Shown here piece by piece: positions 34,279 through 43,201 of a DNA stretch of 64,000 nucleotides. The translations under genes and the position numbers were made by a program. Source of the stretch: an uncultured Candidatus Melainabacteria bacterium (GTDB taxonomy: Bacteria > Cyanobacteriota > Vampirovibrionia > Gastranaerophilales > Gastranaerophilaceae). Positions within the stretch are counted from its first letter, which is position 1, and the number at the start of each line of letters is the position of its first letter. The notes under the pieces were generated by a model. That model was not told the origin of the DNA and ran no database searches. It saw only the letters and a list, made by a program, of their open reading frames with translations. The DNA is taken from contig CAKULF010000007.1 of assembly GCA_934667125.1 (NCBI GenBank), positions 1-64,000 on the forward strand, read 5' to 3'.

Positions 34279-35655
34279 TTACATTTCAACAACAGGTTTC
34301 ATTTTGTTTTTGAATTTCGTTGTTGCACCAAAGAACAATAAATCAACTTCCCCAACAGGGCCGTTACGTTGTTTTGCAATGATGATTTGGGCTTTGTTTT
34401 TAAGCTCAGGGTTTTCCTTGTCATAATATCCGGGTCTATGTACAAACATAATAACGTCGGCATCTTGTTCGATTGCGCCCGAATCTCTCAAATGCGACAT
34501 CATAGGCACTTTATCGGCGCTATCTTCTGCTTTACGTGATAATTGAGAAAGCGCTATAACAGGAACATTCAACTCACGAGCCAACGATTTTAAACCCCTT
34601 GAAATGCCTGAAATTGCTTGGTTTCTATCAAGTGTTGATTTATCTTCAATTAATTGCAAATAATCTATTACAACAAGTCCTAAATCGGGGTATTTCGCCT
34701 TAACACGTCTTGCTTTTGCCCTAACTTCGGATAACGTTACACCAGATGAATCATCAATTAGGATTGGAGCTTCGTGGAGTCTATTCATAACGTCTGCAAT
34801 TTTTTCCCATTCTTGCGCATTCAAATCCCCCGTTCTTGCCCTTTGAGCGTCGATTTCAGCTTCGGAACATAAGATACGTTGAGTTAATTGCGTTGCTGAC
34901 ATTTCAAGAGAAAATATCAAAACAGGAATTTTTTGAACAATGCCGACATTTTGCGCAACATTAAGCGCAAAAGCAGTTTTTCCCATAGAAGGACGAGCCG
35001 CCAAAATAATTAAATCAGACTTTTGAAAACCGGCAAGCATAGCGTCAAGGTCATAATATCCGCTTGGAACACCTGTGTAGCTGCCTTTGTTATCATAGTT
35101 ATATTCTAGTTTTTCAACCGTTTCGATTAAAAGTTTTGAAATTGGTTGAACATCTTGGTTTGATTTTTGTTGAGCAATTTCAAACACTGTTTTTTCAGCT
35201 ATTTCAAGGCTGACATCGGCTTCTGGGTTTTTATATGTTTCTTCAATAATAATTGAACCTGCGTTGATTAATTTTCTTTTTAGAGCGTTTTCTTTAATTA
35301 TTTCAGCATAATATTCAACATTTGAAGATAAAACCGTGTCCAGTCCTAATTCTCCAAGATATTCAACGCCACCGATATCGTCCAATTTGTTTCTTTGTTT
35401 TAAATATTCAGCAAGCGAAAGCCCGTCTATTGGCTTATTTTGGTTATATAAAGTGTAAGCTGCTTCATATATTATACGATTTTGCGGAGAATAAAAATTT
35501 TCAGCTTCTAAAATTTCAACGATTTTGTTCATAGATTCAGGATTGATTAAAATCGAACCTAAAACAGCACTTTCTGCCTCTAAATTATGCGGAGGAATAT
35601 GTTTAATTGGCGAATTTATTTTATTTATTGATTTTACAGCCATTTTTCTAACCAT
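34279..35655 (-). CDS. dnaB: Replicative DNA helicase DnaB
   Basis: 458 aa from the ATG at 35655 (AGAAAGA just upstream); ATGs at 35643 and 35694 are alternatives. N-terminal domain with PPHNLEAESAVLGSIL, then the RecA-like C-terminal domain: Walker A AARPSMGKT, IFSLEMS, RARTGDL, VVIDYLQLI, and the SQLSRKAE arginine finger region. No intein or insertion. It unwinds the chromosome at the fork, loaded by DnaC/DciA-type factors not seen here. Divergent from flagellin. Confidence 0.97.
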   Translation of the reverse strand: MVRKMAVKSINKINSPIKHIPPHNLEAESAVLGSILINPESMNKIVEILEAENFYSPQNRIIYEAAYTLYNQNKPIDGLSLAEYLKQRNKLDDIGGVEYLGELGLDTVLSSNVEYYAEIIKENALKRKLINAGSIIIEETYKNPEADVSLEIAEKTVFEIAQQKSNQDVQPISKLLIETVEKLEYNYDNKGSYTGVPSGYYDLDAMLAGFQKSDLIILAARPSMGKTAFALNVAQNVGIVQKIPVLIFSLEMSATQLTQRILCSEAEIDAQRARTGDLNAQEWEKIADVMNRLHEAPILIDDSSGVTLSEVRAKARRVKAKYPDLGLVVIDYLQLIEDKSTLDRNQAISGISRGLKSLARELNVPVIALSQLSRKAEDSADKVPMMSHLRDSGAIEQDADVIMFVHRPGYYDKENPELKNKAQIIIAKQRNGPVGEVDLLFFGATTKFKNKMKPVVEM

Positions 35656-35694
35656 TCTTTCTAAACAATTTCTTAAATTATAACAAAAAATCAT

Positions 35695-35888
35695 ACTTTA
35701 GTTTAACAATTTTCTAACTTTTTCATAATTCTTATCAATACAAAAAAAAGCTATTATAGCTATGTCAAAGGGAAAGGAAATTCCCGAAAACCAGTAAATG
35801 TATATGTATTGCTTATATATTTTTCATCAGGATAGAAAAGTATACATTTAAGGAAAAATGTAGTTAAAAAAATAAAGGAGTATTGCCC
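35695..35888 (+). promoter_or_regulatory. Flagellin leader with a long stem
   Basis: A perfect 10-bp inverted repeat, TAAATGTATA at 35795-35804 and TATACATTTA at 35841-35850, encloses 36 nt upstream of the AAAGGAG of flagellin, and a shorter GGGAA/TTCCC hairpin lies at about 35770-35784. These could be a 5' UTR stem or an operator. I see no clear sigma28 box and no c-di-GMP aptamer. Confidence 0.45.
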
Positions 35889-36749
35889 ATGTCAGTAGTA
35901 ATTAACACAAATGTAGATTCAATTAAAATTCAAAATTGTCTTACATCTTCAACAAACAAACTTTCTCAAGCAATGGAAAGAATGTCTACGGGTTTGAAGA
36001 TTAACAATGCAAAAGACGACGCCGCAGGCACAATCATTTCAGCAAAAATGGGTGTTCAATTAAGCGGTAACAAAATCGCTCAAAACAACGTACAAAACGG
36101 AAACGCATTATTATCAACAGTTGAAGGTAACTTAAACGTTGTTCAAGACAATTTAACTCGTATCCGTGATTTGGCTTTGCAATCACACAACGGAACATAT
36201 TCCGAAACAGAAGTAAAAGCTATGCAAGATGAGGTTCAACAAAGAATCGATGAAATCAACCGTGTATCAGATAACTCTAAATATTCTTCATTATATCTAT
36301 TTGAAGATGCAGCAGGAATCGGCACAAAAGGACTTGTTTTCCAAGTTGGTGCAAACAGAGAAGCAGATAACACAATCGAAATGTCAGCTGATGTATTCAA
36401 ATCTGTTAAATTCAGCACAGTTACAGGCGGTTTAGCTAATTTCAACTTAAAAAATATCGCAACAGATAGAGCAGCTTTCTCAACTCAATTAGGTCAATTA
36501 GACGACGCTATTGATAATATTACAACAAGAAAAGCTACAGTTGGTTCAATTCAAAACCGTTTGGATTCAGCTCTTGATACTTTAACAACTCAATATACAA
36601 ACTTATCAGCAGCAAAATCAATCATTACAGATGCAAACATTGCGGATGAAGCTTCTAAATACACTCAAAACAACATCTTGCAACAAGTATCAACATCATT
36701 ATTGGCACAAGCTAACCAAGCTCCGTCAATAGCGCTAAGTTTAGTATAG
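35889..36749 (+). CDS. fliC: Flagellin
   Basis: 286 aa from the ATG at 35889; AAAGGAG lies about 7 bases upstream, which rules out the ATG at 35883. It is a short flagellin: conserved D0/D1 N-terminus (VVINTNVDSIKIQNCL, MERMSTGLKINNAKDDAAG) and C-terminus (IQNRLDSALDTL, ANIADEASKYTQNNILQQ) with only a small central region (about 125-190). Exported by the flagellar type III system and assembled as filament. No other flagellar gene is in the window. A strong terminator follows. Confidence 0.95.
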   Translation: MSVVINTNVDSIKIQNCLTSSTNKLSQAMERMSTGLKINNAKDDAAGTIISAKMGVQLSGNKIAQNNVQNGNALLSTVEGNLNVVQDNLTRIRDLALQSHNGTYSETEVKAMQDEVQQRIDEINRVSDNSKYSSLYLFEDAAGIGTKGLVFQVGANREADNTIEMSADVFKSVKFSTVTGGLANFNLKNIATDRAAFSTQLGQLDDAIDNITTRKATVGSIQNRLDSALDTLTTQYTNLSAAKSIITDANIADEASKYTQNNILQQVSTSLLAQANQAPSIALSLV

Positions 36750-36783
36750 ATAGGAAAAATCTAACTGGTGATGGCAATACAGT

Positions 36784-36808
36784 GGGTCGATTATTCGACC
36801 CTTTTTTT
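36784..36808 (+). terminator. Terminator of flagellin
   Basis: GGGTCGA (36784-36790) with TCGACCC (36795-36801), 4-nt loop, seven T. Confidence 0.93.
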
Positions 36809-36866
36809 ATTGCTTAAATTGCTTATGGCAACTTTAAAAATTCAGCTGTTTTAAATAAATATTCTT

Positions 36867-38894
36867 ATGAAAATTTGCACAATAAATTTAATTAAACCAA
36901 GCATTAAACCCCCAAAACCTGCTCCAATTAGCTTTAAGGGCGATTATAGGGCTGATAGTTTTGAACATGAGAAAAATAAAAAATATTACAGATATTTAAA
37001 GTTTATTGGAAAGGGGCTTAATCCAAGGCACGCCGAAGCTTTAGCTGTTCTTCTTAATAAAGATATTGCTCTTTTGTCGCTTTCTAAAAAAGAGGAACTT
37101 TATCAAAAACTAATTGAAATTAAAAATTGCAAAAAATATTCAGATGAAGTTTTACAAAAAGCCGATATAGATGGGCTTTTGGCGGACTTAAAAAAATATA
37201 TGGATAAACCCATAACCCCTACAGAAGTTGATAAAAAAGACGCCACAGCTGCTCTTCAAGGATTTTTTGCAAATAAAGCCGATTTAGAAACTACTCTTAA
37301 AAATTTCGATTTTACGCAATATCAAAAAAATGGCTTGCCTTTAAAATATTCAAGAAAAGCATTTTTAAGGGACTTAACCAATATAACATCAAAATTGCCG
37401 TTTGTTGAACAAGAAAAGATTTTTCAAAAACTTGAAATAAAACCGATAAGAAGTCAAAAAACCTCCAATATAGTTGGATATGACGGAATTATTAATTTAT
37501 CAAATTTAGATAAAAAAGGCGCTGAAAAAGAAATTTATGACATTGCTCATCGTTTTATTAGGGAAAACGAGGTTCAAACGGGCGATAATGAGCTTGATGA
37601 GATGTTAAATTCTTTAATTAAAGGTTTTCCTGAATTTATTAATATTATTGGAAAACAACAACATTTGACCCACGATTTATCCCTTGATATCCATATTTTG
37701 AGCGTTTTAAAAGAAGTTTTGAATAATCCAAAATATCAACAATTATCCCCAAAAGACAAGTTTTGTTTAAAAATTGCTACAACTTTCCATGATATAGCTA
37801 AAAAGGAAGCCACTATTGATTCTGGGCACGAAGAAACTTGCGCTAAATTTACAAAAGAAATTTTAAATAAAAAATCTTTAAATTTACCTGTTGAATATAA
37901 AAATCGAATTTTTGAATTTATCAAAAACCATAATTGGCTTCAAAAATATAATACGGGCGCAATTACAGCAGAGGATTTAGCTGTAATTTTTAGAAGAAAA
38001 AATGATTACACTATGGCTCAAATCTTTGCAGAGGCCGATTTAAAGGGTGTTCAAACAAGTGGCAGATTTTATAATATATATGGTTCAAAAATTAAAGAAA
38101 GCGAAGCGGATTTTTTATCTTGTCAACAAAAAATTAATTCTACGGCACATATAATTTTGACAAATTCAATCATAAACCCTGCAAAAGTCCCTGTTGTCGA
38201 GCATAAAGGGGAAAAATATAAAGTTGTTGATTTTACAAAATTAGACGAGTCTTTTAATTTAGAACAATATGGTTTTGAACCTGATACAACAGTTGAAAAC
38301 TTAAGATTATTGGTGCATGTGGGCAATTCCTTTGAAGACGTTGCACAATTATCAGAGTCATCAAAACAAGGGTTTATCTGCTCTTCTTTTATTTCTCCAA
38401 AAAACGCAAAAACCTATTGCGAACTGCCTTATGGCGTAAGTTTAAGGGCGGAAAATATTAATATTGCAAACGCCTCCACCAAAAATCAAGGGAGCGGATT
38501 TTTAAAGAATTTTTCAAGTTTTAAAGATATTTTAAAAGGTCAATTATTTAGATACATTATTCCAGCAAAAATCAGAACCAAACTGGCTTTAAGCCCAACA
38601 GAATATGCTGAATTATATGAAGAAATTCAAAAATATTCCCACTCTTCGCAACTCAATAACATTGACGATATTACAATAAATTCAAGCACTTTGAGGGGAA
38701 AAGAAATTAAAAACGCAATATCAGACGCAAACGACTTGCTTTTAACTTCAACTCTAGGCTGCAACGAAGTCAATATTTATTCTCCGAAGATTAATGCAGT
38801 TATTGCTAAAGAAGATAAATTGGATAAAGTTCCTGCTCATATCCTAAAATTTGCAAGAAAACACGATTTACCCATATTTTTGCTTGGCAGATAA
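36867..38894 (+). CDS. FKG-motif protein with HD phosphohydrolase domain
   Basis: 675 aa. The N-terminal 25 residues carry PISFKGDY (FKG at 23-25) and no signal peptide. A helical region follows, then an HD domain: His in HILSVLKEVL, the H308-D309 doublet in TFHDIAKKE, further His in GHEETC and NHNWL, enough ligands for a metal-dependent phosphohydrolase on a nucleotide. The C-terminal 250 residues (LRLLVHVGNSFEDVAQL, ICSSFISPKNAKTYCELPYGVSLRAENINIA split by other residues) are unassigned. A nucleotide-acting effector or regulator is possible. Confidence 0.65.
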   Translation: MKICTINLIKPSIKPPKPAPISFKGDYRADSFEHEKNKKYYRYLKFIGKGLNPRHAEALAVLLNKDIALLSLSKKEELYQKLIEIKNCKKYSDEVLQKADIDGLLADLKKYMDKPITPTEVDKKDATAALQGFFANKADLETTLKNFDFTQYQKNGLPLKYSRKAFLRDLTNITSKLPFVEQEKIFQKLEIKPIRSQKTSNIVGYDGIINLSNLDKKGAEKEIYDIAHRFIRENEVQTGDNELDEMLNSLIKGFPEFINIIGKQQHLTHDLSLDIHILSVLKEVLNNPKYQQLSPKDKFCLKIATTFHDIAKKEATIDSGHEETCAKFTKEILNKKSLNLPVEYKNRIFEFIKNHNWLQKYNTGAITAEDLAVIFRRKNDYTMAQIFAEADLKGVQTSGRFYNIYGSKIKESEADFLSCQQKINSTAHIILTNSIINPAKVPVVEHKGEKYKVVDFTKLDESFNLEQYGFEPDTTVENLRLLVHVGNSFEDVAQLSESSKQGFICSSFISPKNAKTYCELPYGVSLRAENINIANASTKNQGSGFLKNFSSFKDILKGQLFRYIIPAKIRTKLALSPTEYAELYEEIQKYSHSSQLNNIDDITINSSTLRGKEIKNAISDANDLLLTSTLGCNEVNIYSPKINAVIAKEDKLDKVPAHILKFARKHDLPIFLLGR

Positions 38895-38903
38895 ATTCAA
38901 TTT

Positions 38904-38937
38904 GGCAATTTTTAAGAGCGAGTTGTTTTTATTAATA
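38904..38937 (+). promoter_or_regulatory. Shared upstream element copy 1
   Basis: 34-bp sequence starting GGCAATTTTT and ending TTGTTTTTATTAATA, 29 of 34 identical to 40216-40249. It lies 19 bp before the ATG at 38957 and spans the likely promoter. Confidence 0.6.
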
Positions 38938-38956
38938 TATTATTTTGGAGAAATTG

Positions 38957-40195
38957 ATGGAAATTAATAATTCAATTAGCTCTCTAAAGGTTTCTAAGCC
39001 TAACAACAGAGCTTTTAAGGGAAAAGTTATAGAATTTAAACCCAAAAACGAACAAGAAATTGAGCCTAAAACAGTTGATGTTCAATATTATCAAGCGCAA
39101 AGCGGAATTAAACCCGTAAAAAGCTTGAAACTTCCGCTGGATGACGGAAGCGAGCTTATAATAAACGGAGCTGACGTTTCAAAATATCTTTTAAAAAAGG
39201 ATGGAAGTCTTGATAGCGCTTTGGTTGAGCAATTTAAAAACCTGTATTTAGCTCAATATCAAGCAACTTTTGCTAAAAATGCTAAAGAAGAAGAATATTT
39301 TAAAAATTTGGCAACAAAAAACCCGAATATTGTTGAATTTGACACCCCTGTTGAAAAAATGAGTCAAGCAATTATTGAACAACTCTTTCAAAATTCTTGG
39401 GAAGAAAGTAGCGAATTTGAGCTTTGCAAGGACATTTTGTCTAATATTTCGGGCGAACATAAAAATATTCTTCTTAATAATCTGATTTCTTTAGCGCAAG
39501 ATAAAAAAGAACAAATCCCCAAAAACGCATATTATAAAACAACAAGGCTGTTTCAAATGTCCAAAACCGCTGATGGCTTCGATTTTTCTTCTTTAGATGA
39601 AAAAGAAAAATTATTCTCAACCATTGAAGAAATGGGCTATCAATATGGCGGAAACTATGATATAGAGGACTTATACGCCGAAGTTCTTGAAAACGCCAGA
39701 AAATCCGATGGTACGCTTGATTTTGAATTAATTAGCCAAGCAGTTGGTCTAATGAGCGGATTGGGTTTGGTTTGCTCGCCAAAACGTGTTATAAATATGA
39801 TTAAAAAATATGTTTCAAATGATAAAGCGCACGAAGTGCAGATTTTAAATGCTATGAAAAAGCTCAATAAATCAAGCTTTTCTATTGCTGATAGGGATGA
39901 AAAATATGAAAATATTTTAGCCTTATGTTTTGATGAAAATCATAAATTTGACCCGAAAAAAGAAGAAAAAGTCGCTGAATTGATGACTTTGATTGATAAA
40001 TGGCTGGAAAAATTGCTTGAAAAACCCGTGGGCGATGTGAATGGTAGTATTGATGAATATGAACAATGCACCCAAAGCGCATATAATACAGTTGCTGGGT
40101 ATTTTGACGATTCAATCAACCCCAACCATCTTTCAACAAAAGACTTTTTCGAGCAAGAAATCGGACAATTTGATAAAGGTTTGACTTTAATATAA
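38957..40195 (+). CDS. AFKG-motif protein of unknown function
   Basis: 412 aa from the ATG at 38957 (TGGAG seven bases upstream; the TTG at 38945 is not needed). Not recognised. N-terminal AFKGKVIEF with FKG at 20-22, then an acidic, mostly helical protein without signal peptide or membrane segment. It carries a copy of the 34-bp upstream element shared with the next gene, suggesting joint regulation. Confidence 0.7.
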   Translation: MEINNSISSLKVSKPNNRAFKGKVIEFKPKNEQEIEPKTVDVQYYQAQSGIKPVKSLKLPLDDGSELIINGADVSKYLLKKDGSLDSALVEQFKNLYLAQYQATFAKNAKEEEYFKNLATKNPNIVEFDTPVEKMSQAIIEQLFQNSWEESSEFELCKDILSNISGEHKNILLNNLISLAQDKKEQIPKNAYYKTTRLFQMSKTADGFDFSSLDEKEKLFSTIEEMGYQYGGNYDIEDLYAEVLENARKSDGTLDFELISQAVGLMSGLGLVCSPKRVINMIKKYVSNDKAHEVQILNAMKKLNKSSFSIADRDEKYENILALCFDENHKFDPKKEEKVAELMTLIDKWLEKLLEKPVGDVNGSIDEYEQCTQSAYNTVAGYFDDSINPNHLSTKDFFEQEIGQFDKGLTLI

Positions 40196-40215
40196 TTAAC
40201 CTTAAAAAATAAAAA

Positions 40216-40249
40216 GGCAATTTTTTGAAGCGAATTGTTTTTATTAGTA
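40216..40249 (+). promoter_or_regulatory. Shared upstream element copy 2
   Basis: Second copy of the 34-bp element, 33 bp before the ATG at 40283. Differences from copy 1 are concentrated in the middle. Confidence 0.6.
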
Positions 40250-40282
40250 CATAAGTTAATAGCATTAGCAAAGGAAAATAAA

Positions 40283-40711
40283 ATGGAACCAATCTCATTC
40301 ACATCATTACACAATATTGAACGAACTTCAAAACGCCACGTAGAGGGCAATTTGACAAATCCTGAAGCAAATATTGAAGAAATTCATCCTGATAGAAAAT
40401 CTTCAAGCGCCGCTATTGCAAACACAAGAAGAGCAGGAATACAATACAGCAGCGCTCAATATATGATAAAAGCCAGCATGCAAGCTCAAAATTGCGCAGA
40501 TGAAAACGGATATGATAAAACACAATATATTGGGGATTTAGGCTCAGGAAAGGTTTATACAGCAACTTCTAAAGAAGATATTGAGCCGGCAGTTATCGTT
40601 TCAACCGATAAAAATGCAAAAATTTATTTAGGCGCAGAAAGCAAAGAAATTCTAGAAAAGCTTGAAGAAAAAGAACAAAAAGCAAAAGAACATTTTTCTC
40701 GTTACGAATAA
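40283..40711 (+). CDS. Small SFTS-motif protein of unknown function
   Basis: 142 aa from the ATG at 40283 (AAAGGAAAA upstream). N-terminus MEPISFTSLHN has the F-T-S variant of the FKG motif at residues 6-8. Middle part NTRRAGIQYSSAQYMIKASMQ and a Lys/Glu-rich C-terminal helix. No membrane segment. Not recognised; probably coregulated with the 412-aa gene through the shared element. Confidence 0.65.
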   Translation: MEPISFTSLHNIERTSKRHVEGNLTNPEANIEEIHPDRKSSSAAIANTRRAGIQYSSAQYMIKASMQAQNCADENGYDKTQYIGDLGSGKVYTATSKEDIEPAVIVSTDKNAKIYLGAESKEILEKLEEKEQKAKEHFSRYE

Positions 40712-40729
40712 TTATGCTAAAATTTCTAT

Positions 40730-41344
40730 ATGAAAAAAATTCTTTGTTTTGGCGATAGCAACACATTCGGTTTTATTCCGTTAAATGGACAGCGATATAG
40801 CAAAAACGCTCGCTGGGGCGGGATTTTAGCCCAAGAACTTGGGGCTGATTTTGTTGTTGTTGAAGATGGTTTAAATAATCGAACAGCATTTAACCCCAAT
40901 CCTCAAAGCAAGCAGCATTGCGCTATTTCAGCCCTAAAAGAAACCATAAAACAAAATTTTGATATTGTTATTTTGCAAATTGGAATTAACGATAGCCAAT
41001 TTATTTATAATGCAACCGAAAAGTCGCTCGAAGAGGGAATAAGCGCCCTTGTTGAAATTATAAAAAATTATAATCCTAAAACAAAAATAGTGCTTTTAAG
41101 CCCAAACATTATTCAAAAACAAATCCTAAAAAGCCCATTTAGCGCCTTGTTTGATGAAACTTCAATTGAAAAATCAAAATATTATTCAAAAGTCTATAAA
41201 AAAATAAGCGAAAAATATAAAATTGAATTTTTAGACTTGGAAAAAATCGTGAAAACCTCTGATATTGATGGTTTGCACTATGAACCTGTTGAGCATAAAA
41301 AAATTGCGCAAGCTGTTAAAAAAATCATTCTACAATATAGCTAA
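40730..41344 (+). CDS. SGNH/GDSL-family hydrolase (arylesterase-like)
   Basis: 204 aa. Block I FGDSNTFG with the nucleophilic Ser, block III GINDSQ, and block V DGLHYEP with the catalytic Asp and His. This arrangement matches cytoplasmic SGNH esterases acting on acyl or acetyl esters of small molecules or sugars. An extended -10 TGCTAAAAT ends 6 bp before the ATG (leaderless type). Its 3' end overlaps the next convergent ORF by 20 bp. Confidence 0.88.
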   Translation: MKKILCFGDSNTFGFIPLNGQRYSKNARWGGILAQELGADFVVVEDGLNNRTAFNPNPQSKQHCAISALKETIKQNFDIVILQIGINDSQFIYNATEKSLEEGISALVEIIKNYNPKTKIVLLSPNIIQKQILKSPFSALFDETSIEKSKYYSKVYKKISEKYKIEFLDLEKIVKTSDIDGLHYEPVEHKKIAQAVKKIILQYS

Positions 41345-41645
41345 ATAAGCCTTTTTTAATTTTTATATTATCCTCAATTGTCATTTCAAAATTTTTGCAA
41401 TTTTCTTTTGCGTCCATGAAATCAGAAAGTTTTATACAATATTGCGTGTCATTTTCGATAGTTTTTTTGATATTTTTAGAATTCAATATATTTTGACTAT
41501 AGTTCAAATTTATTTTTGCAACTTCTTTTTTAATTTCTAAATCCGAAAGTTTATGATGTTTTTTGTATAGAAAATACGCAGCTTCCAACGTCAAAAGCAA
41601 GGATACAACTATAAGCAAAATTATACTTATTTTCATCTTTTTCAT
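41325..41645 (-). CDS. Small membrane-anchored protein
   Basis: 106 aa, not recognised. One N-terminal helix (about 5-27) with positive residues before it, then a polar, helical, probably periplasmic part containing two or three Cys. GAAAAAATG-type leader; it sits 30 bp downstream of the prepilin gene on the same strand, so it may be an accessory of that pilin-like protein. Confidence 0.55.
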   Translation of the reverse strand: MKKMKISIILLIVVSLLLTLEAAYFLYKKHHKLSDLEIKKEVAKINLNYSQNILNSKNIKKTIENDTQYCIKLSDFMDAKENCKNFEMTIEDNIKIKKGLFSYIVE

Positions 41646-41675
41646 TTTTTCTTCCTTTTTATATTATATTGCAAT

Positions 41676-42521
41676 TTATTCTTTATCTTGAATATTTTTA
41701 TTGAGCCATTCTTGCGCTCTTGCGCCTATAATTATTTTGCCATCTGCTCTAATTCCGTAGCCAAAAGGAGCTTCACCTTTGTTTAATCCATCAATATCCA
41801 TGCAAAAGCCCTTATAAACTCTATCCATTCCGTTTTCATCTTGAAAATATATTGGACCGTTCGGCGAAGAATATAGCCTTGCATCTTCTTTGCAATATGG
41901 CGCTTCAAAATTTCCCGTTAAGCAATCTTGACTTCCTTGAAAAAATTGTTGATTTTGTTTATAAGATATACCAAACGGCGATTTTGCATTAGTTTGATAG
42001 AAATATATATTATCTGATGTTACTATTTCTTCTTTTGTATTTTTTTCTATAGCCTTACAAACCGCATCAATGTATTTCATCGCTTGCTCAAGTGTTCCAA
42101 AAACTTTCGCAACAAGAAAATAAGCATGACCTTCCATTCCATCGGCAAATTCGCCACATTCAAGCTTTTTAACTTGAACTACATCTGCAAAAGTTGAACA
42201 AAAATATTTATAATCGCCCTCATGTTTACCATTTACAACCTCTCCATCCGCCTTAACCCCTAAATCGCCGTCTTTATAATACCTATCCGACATCACCAAT
42301 TCATTTATAACCTTAGCCAAAGTTGCATTTCCTTTTTTAAATTTCATCACGTTTTCATTAGGCAAATTATTAAACGCAACGGGCAAAAGTATTGATGTTA
42401 TAACCCCGATAACCACCAGCGCCACCATTATTTCAGCCAAAGTAAAAGCTTTTTCTTTAAAAAATTCTACCAATTTATTACCTATTTTATGAACTATATT
42501 ACATAAATTATGAAATATCAT
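41676..42521 (-). CDS. Type IV/type II prepilin-like protein
   Basis: 281 aa as an open frame; a TTG at 42470 preceded by AGG would give a normal short leader (VEFFKEKA then FTLAEIM). The prepilin peptidase site A-FTLAEIMVALVVIGVITSILL with Glu at +5 and a hydrophobic helix is clear. The C-terminal globular part has several Cys, FGISY and FCMDIDGLNKG, typical of the pseudopilins that are abundant in gut Melainabacteria genomes. Divergent from the XRE gene. Confidence 0.85.
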   Translation of the reverse strand: MIFHNLCNIVHKIGNKLVEFFKEKAFTLAEIMVALVVIGVITSILLPVAFNNLPNENVMKFKKGNATLAKVINELVMSDRYYKDGDLGVKADGEVVNGKHEGDYKYFCSTFADVVQVKKLECGEFADGMEGHAYFLVAKVFGTLEQAMKYIDAVCKAIEKNTKEEIVTSDNIYFYQTNAKSPFGISYKQNQQFFQGSQDCLTGNFEAPYCKEDARLYSSPNGPIYFQDENGMDRVYKGFCMDIDGLNKGEAPFGYGIRADGKIIIGARAQEWLNKNIQDKE

Positions 42522-42559
42522 GGATACTATTTAAAAAGAACATACTTTAAGATGATTTT

Positions 42560-42781
42560 ATGGAGAAAGATAAAATTTTAGCAGTTGTTGCAGATAATAT
42601 TAGACTTGAGCGCTTGAGGAAAAAAATTACTCAAGAAAAATTGGCAGAATTATCAGGAATAACTCAAAAATATCTGAATTTAATTGAAAAAGGAAAAGTT
42701 AATCCGACTATTTTGGTTGTGATTAATTTGTGTAAGACTTTGGATATTGATTTGAACACGATATACGATTGCGATTTATAA
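42560..42781 (+). CDS. Small XRE-family regulator
   Basis: 73 aa, essentially one Cro/CI helix-turn-helix (RKKITQEKLAELSGITQKYLNLIEKG). TAAGAT lies 6 bp before the ATG with no ribosome site. Divergent from the prepilin, which it may control. A terminator begins at its stop codon. Confidence 0.88.
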   Translation: MEKDKILAVVADNIRLERLRKKITQEKLAELSGITQKYLNLIEKGKVNPTILVVINLCKTLDIDLNTIYDCDL

Positions 42782-42816
42782 AAAGCTGTTAAAGATTTAC
42801 TTCAACAGCTTTTCTA
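42781..42816. terminator. Terminator after the XRE gene
   Basis: AAAAGCTGTT (42781-42790) with AACAGCTTTT (42804-42813). Confidence 0.7.
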
Positions 42817-43042
42817 AAACCATATTCATTTCTTCAATTTTGGCTTCCTTATCCTTTTTTGAACCGGATTCAAAGGAATTTTTAACACAGGTTGAAAAAT
42901 GCGCTTTTAAAATTTCAAGGTTGATTTTTTTCAGCAAAGATTGGCTTGCAAGAACTTGTGTGCTTATATCAACACAACATCTATCATCTTCCCTTGTTTT
43001 GTGCTTATCTAATAATAAAACGCTGGTGGTTGGAAAAATTCG
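42797..43042 (-). pseudogene. C-terminal remnant of a CsoR/FrmR-family repressor
   Basis: About 80 codons on the minus strand read DDRCCVDISTQVLASQS, then LLKKINLEILKAHFSTCV and a Lys/Glu-rich tail ending at 42797. The Cys, the His and the Cys four after it match the Cu(I) ligand triad of CsoR. The N-terminal helix and start codon are missing: an in-frame TAG at 43045-43043 cuts the frame. A metal- or formaldehyde-sensing repressor has decayed here. It is hidden beneath a forward shadow ORF. Confidence 0.65.
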
Positions 43043-43189
43043 CTAGGATGATGGAATACTCAACACCACTACTGCGTATGCTTTTGAAGAACCATATTTA
43101 TTTCCATTAAATCCCCACCAACATGAACTATTTATAAGTTCGTTTAATTTTTCAGGGTTTTCATAATTTTTAATTATAGATATATACTT
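43043..43189 (-). pseudogene. Unidentified gene fragment
   Basis: About 48 open codons in the same frame as the CsoR remnant, ending at the same TAG. It includes NPEKLNELINSSCWWGF and SSKAYAVVVLSIP, which read like protein but I cannot place them. No start codon. Confidence 0.35.
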
Positions 43190-43201
43190 TTATTATTTTT
43201 C

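Noticed and set aside
35695..35888. c-di-GMP riboswitch upstream of flagellin
   Set aside because: The stems present do not contain the conserved GEMM aptamer bases; only simple inverted repeats are seen.
42840..43046. 68-codon forward ORF
   Set aside because: It is the antisense shadow of the CsoR-like remnant on the minus strand.
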